Shown: in pieces, positions 1-7,790 of the stretch
Position numbering within the stretch: the stretch's first letter is position 1
Layout of the letters: each line of letters starts with the position of its first letter
Source: Verrucomicrobiaceae bacterium
GTDB taxonomy: Bacteria > Verrucomicrobiota > Verrucomicrobiia > Verrucomicrobiales > Verrucomicrobiaceae
DNA: 64,000 bases
Assembly (NCBI GenBank): GCA_947458455.1
Contig: CANGYJ010000008.1
Span: 248,001 to 312,000 of the forward strand
Reading direction: 5' to 3'
The notes under the pieces: model-generated
What the model saw: the letters and a program-made list of their open reading frames with translations, nothing else
Database searches by the model: none
What the model was told of the DNA's origin: nothing
Translations under genes and position numbers: made by a program

Positions 1-2
1 CT

Positions 3-623
3 CTGCCAGCCGAGTTCATGCCAGCGAAGAGCGGCGAGGTGCTCATTTGCGAGCGCCACATCTGGGCAGAGAAAGACGGCAGCATCACCGCCGTCTCCTG
101 GAGTCGCACCAATCAACGCGATGCTCAAAAACGCTTCGTCGTCACACGCCACACCCATTTGCTGCACAGCACCGATCTCGGCAAAACGTGGACGCATCAC
201 GCTCACGTCGGCCTCGGCGGTGAACCCGCCGTCGTGCGCCTCAGCGACAGCGAATGGCTCGCCGTCACACGTCCCGATGGCCACATGTCGAACCTCCTCC
301 AACACCGTTCGCTCGATGGCGGCAAGACCTGGATGTTCGAGCGCACGCTGGAAGAAGGCAGCGTCATGCCCGACCTCGTGCTCATGAGCAACGGCGTGCT
401 CGCTTGCAGCTACGGCCGCCCCGTTTCCAATCTCATGTTCAGCCTCGATGGCGGCCGCACCTGGCGCGACCACCGCGTCATCTCCGACCGCGCGAACTTC
501 AACTACACCACCATCCGCGAGATCAGCCCCGGTCGCCTGCTCTATATGCACGACGGCCCAATCCCCGGCACCCTGGCTCGGATTAACTCACTCTATGTCG
601 AGGTGCAGAAGGCGAAGCCTTGA
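3..623 (+). CDS. Sialidase/BNR-repeat protein, C-terminal part (5' end outside window)
   Basis: The reading frame is open from base 3 with no stop before the first ATG at 18, so the gene very probably begins upstream. Three Asp-box motifs (S-x-D-x-G-x-T-W) are visible: STDLGKTW, SLDGGKTW and SLDGGRTW, spaced about 45 residues apart as in beta-propeller sialidases and related BNR proteins. The visible part carries the last propeller blades and the C-terminus, so the catalytic N-terminal arginine region cannot be judged. Known members cleave or bind glycans outside the cytoplasm; the substrate cannot be inferred here. The esterase gene follows 21 bases after the stop on the same strand, suggesting co-transcription. 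Confidence 0.85.
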   Translation: MPAEFMPAKSGEVLICERHIWAEKDGSITAVSWSRTNQRDAQKRFVVTRHTHLLHSTDLGKTWTHHAHVGLGGEPAVVRLSDSEWLAVTRPDGHMSNLLQHRSLDGGKTWMFERTLEEGSVMPDLVLMSNGVLACSYGRPVSNLMFSLDGGRTWRDHRVISDRANFNYTTIREISPGRLLYMHDGPIPGTLARINSLYVEVQKAKP

Positions 624-644
624 AGGCAACATTCCACTCAAAAC

Positions 645-1625
645 ATGAAACTCGAACTCACCCTCATCGCCCTCCTCCTAGCTCCACTGACGACGCTTCT
701 CGCCGCTGATGCCCCAGCCAAGGCGCAGAAGCCCGCACCCGAGCACCGGAAGTATGAGCTGCCCGTCGAGCCTGACGAAAACGTCGCGTATGGCACGCAT
801 CGGATGCAGGTGATTTATTTTTGGAGGGCCAAGTCCGACCAACCCACGCCGCTGCTCGTTTACATCCATGGCGGCGGCTGGCAGGGCGGGGATCGCTCCG
901 TGGCTCGAAGCATGATCCTGCCAGCGCTCAGTGCTGGGATCTCGGTGGCCTCCGTGGAATACCGCACCATCAAAGACTCCACCGCCGATGGGCTCGTGCC
1001 GCCGGTGAAGGGGCCGATGCTCGACTGCGCCCGCGCTCTCCAGTTCTGCCGCAGCAAAGCCAAGGACTGGAACCTCGACAAAACCAAGGTCGCCCTGGCT
1101 GGCGGCTCCGCTGGTGCCTGCACCAGTCTCTGGCTAGCCTTTCACGATGACCTCGCCGATCCTACCAGCGCCGATCCGGTCGCTCGCGAATCCACCCGCG
1201 TCCTCTGTGCCGCCGTCTCAGGAGCGCAGACCACGCTCGATCCTCACCAGATGCGCGAATGGACGCCCAACAGCAAATACGGCTCCCACGCCTTCGGCAT
1301 CGTGTGGGATGCGAAGAAGAAAATCGGCTCCTTCCAGACGTTCTACGAAGCCCGAGAGCGCCTCATGCCCTGGATCAAAGAATACTCGCCCTACGAACTC
1401 GTCACCCCGGGCGACCCGCCCGTCGGCCTTTACTACAGCGCCCCGCCCAACCTCGGCCACGACGAAAAAGATCCCACCCACACCGCGAACTTCGGCGTGA
1501 AGCTCAAAGAACACTGCGACGCCCACCAAGTCCCCTGCGACCTCGTCTATCCCGGTGCCCCGAACGTGAAGCACGCCACCGACAACGATTACATCAAGGC
1601 GCATCTGAGGCCGGAGCTGAAGTAA
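645..1625 (+). CDS. Secreted alpha/beta-hydrolase (esterase/lipase, HSL/BD-FAE-like)
   Basis: 326 residues with a Sec signal peptide (about residues 1-21, ending LLAADA). The fold markers of the hormone-sensitive-lipase-like group are present: the oxyanion motif HGGGW at about residues 75-79, the nucleophile in GGSAG (Ser155) and a C-terminal histidine at about H310 in NVKHATDND. These enzymes hydrolyse ester bonds, often acetyl or feruloyl groups on polysaccharides, in the periplasm or outside. The start ATG at 645 is fixed by the signal peptide. It sits 21 bases behind the sialidase-like gene. The exact substrate is unknown. Confidence 0.88.
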   Translation: MKLELTLIALLLAPLTTLLAADAPAKAQKPAPEHRKYELPVEPDENVAYGTHRMQVIYFWRAKSDQPTPLLVYIHGGGWQGGDRSVARSMILPALSAGISVASVEYRTIKDSTADGLVPPVKGPMLDCARALQFCRSKAKDWNLDKTKVALAGGSAGACTSLWLAFHDDLADPTSADPVARESTRVLCAAVSGAQTTLDPHQMREWTPNSKYGSHAFGIVWDAKKKIGSFQTFYEARERLMPWIKEYSPYELVTPGDPPVGLYYSAPPNLGHDEKDPTHTANFGVKLKEHCDAHQVPCDLVYPGAPNVKHATDNDYIKAHLRPELK

Positions 1626-1715
1626 GTCCCACCGCATCATTGGAAGACTCTCCCCACAGATCTTGGTTGCCACGAATGGCTTGATCTCCTCTTACCTTCA
1701 TGCAGAGCTAACACG

Positions 1716-2378
1716 ATGAACCCTCCCCCCTTTGAATCGCTGAGCGCCATCAAGAACTGGCTCGGAGACGCGGAAGCCGTCCCGCTTCCGCAACCACAGC
1801 CTCAAGGGCTGAGTGCGCAGGAGAGACAGGAACTTAAAAAAGTGGAGCGAGCAATGGCCCAACTTGCAGAGCTTGGCTTTCCGATCCCTCCGGAAATGAC
1901 CACCAAACACAAACAGTTGGCCGAGCGCGTTGTCCCTGAGGCACCCGAACCGGAGGCAGCACTAATGCTCCCCGAGCTTGAGCGGCTGTGTGACGATCTC
2001 AGTGGCATCTCGAAACGCGCCCGCACTCTGAGAGACAGTGTTCGGGCAACTGCCAGCGCCAACGGCCCCAGAAGGCACTATCCAGTGAGTCCTTTTGATC
2101 TGCTTGAAGCTGATCTACTATCTACCGAGGACCGACTCGAACTCCAATGGTCAAGGGAGAGTGATGTTTATGAGGGCAGGCTCGAAGCAGATGGCAGTAT
2201 TCGAGCCAATACCCAAGATGGCTGGATGCAGTTCCGCTCCCTATCAACAGCTGCACAGCATATCAGCGGAAGGCCTCAGAATGGTTGGCAACACTGGCGT
2301 AGAGTCAATGATGATGGCTCAAGAACGCCGTTGGAGGCCGTTCGTGATCAATACCTCCGCGAAAGAGGGCAGTTGTGA
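1716..2378 (+). CDS. Protein with RAMA/DUF4357-like C-terminus; probable partner of the downstream ATPase
   Basis: 220 residues, no signal peptide. The N-terminal half is proline- and glutamate-rich with short helical stretches (about residues 30-115). The last 60 residues show a small beta-rich pattern, YEGRLEADGSIR then SLSTAAQHISG then NGWQHWRR, which resembles the RAMA/DUF4357 type of domain found with restriction enzymes and DNA methylases. That match is by eye and needs a profile search. It lies 40 bases upstream of the 1060-residue GHKL ATPase on the same strand and shares its lower G+C, so the two probably form one transferred unit. Inference: a DNA-reading or specificity subunit. It could be an unrelated hypothetical protein. 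Confidence 0.75.
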   Translation: MNPPPFESLSAIKNWLGDAEAVPLPQPQPQGLSAQERQELKKVERAMAQLAELGFPIPPEMTTKHKQLAERVVPEAPEPEAALMLPELERLCDDLSGISKRARTLRDSVRATASANGPRRHYPVSPFDLLEADLLSTEDRLELQWSRESDVYEGRLEADGSIRANTQDGWMQFRSLSTAAQHISGRPQNGWQHWRRVNDDGSRTPLEAVRDQYLRERGQL

Positions 2379-2418
2379 TTGATCTTGCCACTTACCCTCT
2401 GCACCCGATTCTCATAGA

Positions 2419-5400
2419 ATGCCCACGGACTACCAAACCATTGCTGACGAGAATCTGCGTAAATATGGGACTGCTACTGGTGACTACGGGCCTGTCCTGC
2501 TCGCGGGTATCTACTCGGAACGCACACATTTCATCTATGAGCTGCTGCAAAACGCGGAGGATGCGTTAGCCAGGCGCATTCGCGCCTATCCCAACGCCCA
2601 ACGGCCTTCGGGAACGGTTAAGTTTAACCTTTACCCGGATCGCTTGGAGTTTCGCCATTGCGGCAGACCATTCGACGAAGCCGATGTGAAGGGAATCTGC
2701 GGATTGGTATCAAGCACCGCTCGGGGTGACGCGAATCGGATCGGCAATTTCGGAATCGGATTCAAATCCGTGTATGCCTACACGACAACCCCGGAGGTTC
2801 ATTCAGGTGACGAGCACTTTGTTGTCCGAAACTATGTGCTCCCCAGCCCAACGAACAGCCATGATGTTGACGACGGCATAACATTGTTCGTTTTCCGGTT
2901 TGATCGCGAGGATGTGATTCCGATGGCTGCTTTTGGAGAAATCGCGGACAGGCTTGCCAAACTTGAGCGTGAAACATTGCTGTTTCTTGAATGCATTAAT
3001 GAAATTCAATGGACGATTGAAGGCCATCCATCTGGCCACTACACACGTCAGATCAGAAAGAGAGGCAAAGGATACCGGATAGTTCAGCTTGTGATGAAGC
3101 AAGCTGAGCAGTTGAACGAGTCGCCGTTCCTTGTCTTTGACGCCTCCCCAGATGCTTCGGCCAACGAACGAATTGCGGTCGCATTCCTGCTCAACGAGAG
3201 TCCTAACGCGAATGCGCTGGGTTACTTGGTCAGTCCATTGCACTCGTCGCCATTGTCCGTGTTTTTCCCCACAAAGATTGAGACCAAGCTGAAATTTCTC
3301 GTGCATGGCCCCTATCGCACGACACCGACTCGCGAAACTATCCATGAAGACAATCCGCAGAATCGCGAACTGATTGAGCGCTCCGTAGAACTGTTGATAA
3401 CGGCATTGAATCAGTCACGCGAGTTGAGACTGCTCACACCGGCCTTTCTGGAATGTCTCCCGCTCCGCGAAACCGATTTTTCAGATCGCGTCTTTTTCAA
3501 ACCCTTTTTCTCCAAGGTTAAGGAGACACTCCAATTGGAACCACTTTTGCCAACTGACCGTGGTGGTTTCGCCAGCGCAAATCAGGTTCGAATTGCTGGC
3601 TCACAAGCCGTGAGAGATCTTCTGACCGATGAGCAACTGACCGCACTGCTTTGCGCAGAGACCCAGCTCGTTTGGCTTTCAGGATTAATTACCTCCGCAA
3701 GGACCCCTGACCTATTTCTATACCTCACAAATTCGTTGGGTATTCAAGAGATGACCCCCGAGCGCATAGCAGGCGCGATTACACCGCAATTCATCCAAAC
3801 GCAGACAGATGAATGGATTACCGAATTTTACAGCTTTCTTGCGTCACAGGAAGCTCTATGGCGCCCGAAGACTCCCCACAGGTCTGCTGGGCCACTTCGA
3901 GGCAAGGCTTTCATTCGGCTTTCCGACGGCACGCATGTGTCACCATTTCATCCCGATGGGTCTCCACAAGCCTATCTGCCTCCAGATGAAGGTGGAAGTG
4001 AATTTGCTCTCGTATCCCGATCGCTTGCCGCCCATCCCAACGCGATGGAGTTCTTGAAGAAACTTGGCTTGCGGTATCCTGATGTGGTTGCTGAGGCATT
4101 GGAAAAAGTCCTTCCTCGTTACGATCAGGGCGACCTCGTGCCACCAGAACGTCACATCTTGAACCTGGGCATAATTTTCCGCGCTCTCGAAGCGCCGCAA
4201 TCCGAATCAAAGAAGCAGCTTGAAGCAAAGCTCCGCGAGACGGCATTCGTTCTGGCACGAGACAGTTGCACGGGGCAAACCGCATACAGGAGGCCCGATG
4301 AAGTCTATTTGGAGACGAAAGAACTCACCAAGTATTTTGAGGGAACTAGCGAACGCGTTTGGGTTCTCGCGGAGCAAATTCCCGCTGGGCAGATCTCCGC
4401 ATTGTTGAAACTTGGCGTCTCAGACAGGCCTCGCCGTATCAGAATTGACGGAGCACTAGACGAACAGCAATTGAGAACCCTTCGTGGTGGAACAAATGCA
4501 ACAGGGAACAGCAGTAGCATTGATGACTATCAGTTACAGGGCCTGAAAGTCTTCGTCGGCCGTATGCGCAGCGCACCACCATCTGAGCGAGTGGCTTTGG
4601 CTCTCATTTTGTGGGATTTCTTGTTTCAAGAGGCGGTGATAGCCAGTGAGCGAGCATGGGATGATGTATTTTTCTGGGGAAAGTATCGTTGGTCTTATCG
4701 CGGTGCACGATCTGCCAGATTTGAGCCGCAGTTCATGAAGGTGCTGAAGGGTGAATCTTGGCTTCCCAAGAAAGATGGGACTTTTCACAAACCGAACGAG
4801 ATTTCACTCGATGACTTGCCAAGCGAGTTCGCGGTTAACGAGTTCCTTGCGAAGCAGTTGGGGTTTCTCTCCGAAACAGAACAGGCTCTGGCTAGAAGGA
4901 TTGGCATTGATCCTCAGCTCATCGCCTATCTCAAAAGCAATCCGGAAGCACAGCGGAGGTTGCAGCGTTCGATGGCACAGAACCGAATTGGACAGGCCGT
5001 CGAAGAAGCCGACGACAAAGCGGATTCTTCCAGCGATGAGGCAAACGTCGAGAAGCCAGGGGGGGCAAAAGGTAGCCAGCAACGGAGGGGGAATTCAGGA
5101 GGCTCATCCGTCCGAATTGAAACTCGCGTCTATGTCGAGCACGAAAAGCCATCAGAGGATCGTGTTGAGCGAGGATCAAACGAAGTGCGAAACTCGGTCG
5201 ATGTAGCAGGTATTCAGCTTGTTTTGGCCTATGAGAGAAAGAATGGGCGTAACCCTGTCGAGCAAGCTCATGGGAATCCAGGGTTCGACATTCGTTCCGA
5301 AGATGACGCCGGAGGCGTTCGATACATAGAAGTTAAGTCGCTGGCTGCTGCATGGTCCGCTAGCGGTGTTGCTCTATCAGATACACAGTTCGAAGAAGCT

Positions 5401-5601
5401 CAAAAGCGCGGAGAGGAATTTTGGCTCTACGTCGTTGAACGTGCCGAATCTTCCGACGCCAAAGTTTTCGCAATCCAAAATCCTGCCAACTCGATTCGAT
5501 TCGTCTTGTTCGATCATGGCTGGCGTTCATTGAGCGAAGCACGAGATGATTTGGGGCATGGTCGGCCACAAAGCCAACAGACATCTAGCGGAGTTAGTTG
5601 A
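2419..5601 (+). CDS. HSP90/sacsin-like GHKL ATPase with C-terminal DUF3883 nuclease-like domain
   Basis: 1060 residues, cytoplasmic. Residues about 35-120 form a GHKL ATP-binding domain: the N box ELLQNAEDA at 41-49, a HCGRPF segment at 80-85 and the glycine lid GNFGIGFKSVY at 109-119, as in sacsin/HSP90-type proteins. The central 700 residues have no motif I can name. Residues about 860-920 are charged and low-complexity, a likely linker. Residues about 925-1050 resemble DUF3883 (NO VEIN-type): an AYER segment, then GFDI (D957) and YIEVKS (E971, K973), the D...E-x-K spacing of a PD-(D/E)xK nuclease. Such ATPase-DUF3883 proteins are often found in defence islands. No catalytic residue is obviously lost. 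G+C is visibly lower than in neighbours, which suggests transfer. Confidence 0.85.
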   Translation: MPTDYQTIADENLRKYGTATGDYGPVLLAGIYSERTHFIYELLQNAEDALARRIRAYPNAQRPSGTVKFNLYPDRLEFRHCGRPFDEADVKGICGLVSSTARGDANRIGNFGIGFKSVYAYTTTPEVHSGDEHFVVRNYVLPSPTNSHDVDDGITLFVFRFDREDVIPMAAFGEIADRLAKLERETLLFLECINEIQWTIEGHPSGHYTRQIRKRGKGYRIVQLVMKQAEQLNESPFLVFDASPDASANERIAVAFLLNESPNANALGYLVSPLHSSPLSVFFPTKIETKLKFLVHGPYRTTPTRETIHEDNPQNRELIERSVELLITALNQSRELRLLTPAFLECLPLRETDFSDRVFFKPFFSKVKETLQLEPLLPTDRGGFASANQVRIAGSQAVRDLLTDEQLTALLCAETQLVWLSGLITSARTPDLFLYLTNSLGIQEMTPERIAGAITPQFIQTQTDEWITEFYSFLASQEALWRPKTPHRSAGPLRGKAFIRLSDGTHVSPFHPDGSPQAYLPPDEGGSEFALVSRSLAAHPNAMEFLKKLGLRYPDVVAEALEKVLPRYDQGDLVPPERHILNLGIIFRALEAPQSESKKQLEAKLRETAFVLARDSCTGQTAYRRPDEVYLETKELTKYFEGTSERVWVLAEQIPAGQISALLKLGVSDRPRRIRIDGALDEQQLRTLRGGTNATGNSSSIDDYQLQGLKVFVGRMRSAPPSERVALALILWDFLFQEAVIASERAWDDVFFWGKYRWSYRGARSARFEPQFMKVLKGESWLPKKDGTFHKPNEISLDDLPSEFAVNEFLAKQLGFLSETEQALARRIGIDPQLIAYLKSNPEAQRRLQRSMAQNRIGQAVEEADDKADSSSDEANVEKPGGAKGSQQRRGNSGGSSVRIETRVYVEHEKPSEDRVERGSNEVRNSVDVAGIQLVLAYERKNGRNPVEQAHGNPGFDIRSEDDAGGVRYIEVKSLAAAWSASGVALSDTQFEEAQKRGEEFWLYVVERAESSDAKVFAIQNPANSIRFVLFDHGWRSLSEARDDLGHGRPQSQQTSSGVS

Positions 5602-5667
5602 GTTGTGACGACGCGATACCATGCAGCGCTGGCACTGGCGTTGATCGAGACGCTACGAAACCAGATC

Positions 5668-5751
5668 ATGAAACAAAAGGCCTCATTATCATTCCTTCTC
5701 ACCGCGATGCTGCTCGCTCCGCTAGCCAAGCAGTACGCCGCCGACAAATAA
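5668..5751 (+). pseudogene. Remnant of a secreted-protein gene (signal peptide only)
   Basis: A 27-codon frame begins ATG AAA and encodes a classical Sec signal peptide, hydrophobic core SFLLTAMLLAPLA, ending YAADK and then a stop. The codons after the stop still read as a lysine/alanine/proline-rich mature start (AKAKPK), like the opening of the esterase at 645 (LLAPLTTLLAADAPAKAQ). It looks like the 5' end of a lost secreted-protein gene at the right border of the ATPase insert. A functional 27-residue peptide cannot be excluded. Confidence 0.5.
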
Positions 5752-5847
5752 GCTAAAGCCAAGCCCAAGGTGAGTGGAAAATAACCTTCACCTGGCCTGT
5801 GACCCAAAATTCCGCTCAAATCCATTCTCCTCCCTATTCCAACTCTC

Positions 5848-6801
5848 ATGAACCGCCGTAGCCTCCTTCAACTCGCCGCTCTCACTCCACTCGGAGCCGC
5901 GACGGCGCACGCTGCTTATTCGCCGCTCCCGCGCATGGGCAAAGCACGCTTCACGCCGACGCTGAACGCGTATTCCTTCCTCGAACAGCTCAACGCCAAC
6001 ATCGCCGATCCCAAGACGGGCATCGACCTCTTCGGCGTGTGCGATTTCTGCGTGAAACATGACATCGAGGCGGTGGATCTCACGGGCTACTTTTTCCCGG
6101 GCTACCCGAATGCGCCGTCTGACGACTACATCGCCCGCATCAAGCGCTATACGCATGACCGTGGCATCACGATCAGCGGCACGGGCGTGAAGAACGACTT
6201 CGCCACGGCGGAAAAGGCCGTGCGTGCCGAGGGCGTGGCTTTGACGAAGCGGTGGATCGAGGTGGCCGCGCGGCTCGGTGCGCCGGTGGTGCGTGTGTTT
6301 GCCGGTCCGCAGCAAAAGAATGCGAAGGACTGGCAGGGGGCCGCCGGTGGTGCTTCACGCGATGAGGTGGAGAAGTGGATGGCTGAGGCGCTGCGCGAGT
6401 GCGCCGAGCATGGCGAGAAGCATGGCGTCATCGTCGCCGTGCAAAATCACGGCGACTTCCTCAGCACTGGCCCGGAGCACGTCGGCCTGCTGAAGCGCGT
6501 CGATCATGCCTGGTGCGGTGCGCTCGTGGACACCGGCAAATACTTCACCGAAGATCCGTATGCCGACATCGCGATGATGGTGCCGCACGCGGTGAACTGG
6601 CAGATCAAGGAAACGCTCGGCAGCAGCCTCAAAACCCCGCCCACCGACTACACGAAGCTCGCCAAGATCATCCACGACGGCGGCTATCGCGGCTTTGTGC
6701 CCATCGAAACGCTCGCCATGGGCCGCAAGGACTACGATCCTGCCGCCGAAGTCGTGAAAGTGCTCGCGGCCATGCGTGCGGCGATCGCGGAGTTGAAGTG
6801 A
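5848..6801 (+). CDS. Secreted sugar phosphate isomerase/epimerase-like TIM-barrel protein
   Basis: 317 residues. The leader MNRRSLLQLAALTPLGAATAHA has a Tat-like twin arginine at residues 3-4. The body reads as an AP-endonuclease-2/xylose-isomerase-like TIM barrel: HDIEAVDLTGYFFPGYP, then RVFAGPQQ, VAVQNHGDF, and GALVDTGKYF, with acidic and histidine residues in the expected metal-site strands, ending GFVPIETLAMG. Proteins of this type isomerise or epimerise sugars, or process keto-sugars. It precedes a ThuA-domain gene by 28 bases, and the two families often occur together in sugar-catabolic loci of this phylum. The substrate is not predictable from sequence. Confidence 0.87.
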   Translation: MNRRSLLQLAALTPLGAATAHAAYSPLPRMGKARFTPTLNAYSFLEQLNANIADPKTGIDLFGVCDFCVKHDIEAVDLTGYFFPGYPNAPSDDYIARIKRYTHDRGITISGTGVKNDFATAEKAVRAEGVALTKRWIEVAARLGAPVVRVFAGPQQKNAKDWQGAAGGASRDEVEKWMAEALRECAEHGEKHGVIVAVQNHGDFLSTGPEHVGLLKRVDHAWCGALVDTGKYFTEDPYADIAMMVPHAVNWQIKETLGSSLKTPPTDYTKLAKIIHDGGYRGFVPIETLAMGRKDYDPAAEVVKVLAAMRAAIAELK

Positions 6802-6829
6802 CACGCTGTTTCCACATCCTCTACCAATC

Positions 6830-7723
6830 ATGAAACTCATCGCCTTGCTCCTGTGTGCTCTCGTTTGTCCGATCTTTGCCGCCGAACCCATCCGTGTGCT
6901 CGTTTGGGACGAGCAGCAGCCGCAGCAAAAGGAGGGCTATGGTGAAAAATTCCTCGGCGAAACCATCGCCGCGCATCTGGCGAAGGTGCCGAGCCTCTCG
7001 GTGAAGACGGCGAAGCTCGACGAGGCGGATCAAGGCCTTTCCGAGGCCACGCTGGATGCCACCGATGTGCTCATCTTTTGGTGTCATCGCCGCGTGAAGG
7101 ATCAGGACGATGACCGCATGGAAGCCGTCGTGAAGCGTGTGATGGAGGGGAAAATCGGCTTCATCGGGCTGCACTCCACGCATTGGGGCAAGCCCTTCGT
7201 GCGGCTCATGCAGGAGCGTGCCAAGGCGGATGCGGTCAAGGCTTTGCCCGAAGTCGAGCGTGCCACGGCGAAGTGGGAGTTGGTCAATGAAGCGCCGTAT
7301 TACAAAGGCGTCGGTCGTGCCGCCCGCGTCACCCCCTTTGTCGAGAAGGCCGAGGGCGACGTGTGGAAGCTCACCCTGCCAGCCTGCGTCTTCCCCGTGT
7401 ATCGCAATGACGGCATGCCCTCGCATGTCACCACGATACTGCCGCAGCATTCCATCGCCGCTGGTTTGCCCGCGAAGTGGGACATCCCGCACACGGAGAT
7501 GTATGGCGAGCCCTTCCACGTGCCGCCGCCCGACGAGGTCGTGTTCGAGGAAAAGTGGGACAAAGGCGAGCACTTCCGCAGCGGCTGCGTGTGGCAGGTC
7601 GGCAAAGGCCGCGTCTTCTACTTCCGCCCCGGTCACGAGACCTATGGCATCTTCCAGCAAGCCGAGACGCAACGTGTGCTGGAGAATGCGGTGCGGTGGC
7701 TGGGAGGTGCGATCACGCGATAA
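6830..7723 (+). CDS. ThuA-domain (trehalose utilization-like) secreted protein
   Basis: 297 residues with a Sec signal peptide (cleavage near IFAAEP). The glutamine-amidotransferase-like ThuA fold is recognisable: VRVLVWDEQQ-type first strand, LDATDVLIFWCHRR, then GKIGFIGLHSTHWGKPF, and the C-terminal GRVFYFRPGHETYGIF with the histidine usual in ThuA proteins. Family members are linked to sugar uptake and catabolism, including formation of keto-sugars in rhizobia, but the biochemical role is poorly defined. It follows the isomerase-like gene by 28 bases and likely shares its transcript. Confidence 0.88.
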   Translation: MKLIALLLCALVCPIFAAEPIRVLVWDEQQPQQKEGYGEKFLGETIAAHLAKVPSLSVKTAKLDEADQGLSEATLDATDVLIFWCHRRVKDQDDDRMEAVVKRVMEGKIGFIGLHSTHWGKPFVRLMQERAKADAVKALPEVERATAKWELVNEAPYYKGVGRAARVTPFVEKAEGDVWKLTLPACVFPVYRNDGMPSHVTTILPQHSIAAGLPAKWDIPHTEMYGEPFHVPPPDEVVFEEKWDKGEHFRSGCVWQVGKGRVFYFRPGHETYGIFQQAETQRVLENAVRWLGGAITR

Positions 7724-7790
7724 ATCGGCCATTTCGGCCCGCTGCATTGCCGTTGGCGAAGATCACTCAGGGCGTTGAATGTTACCGCTT

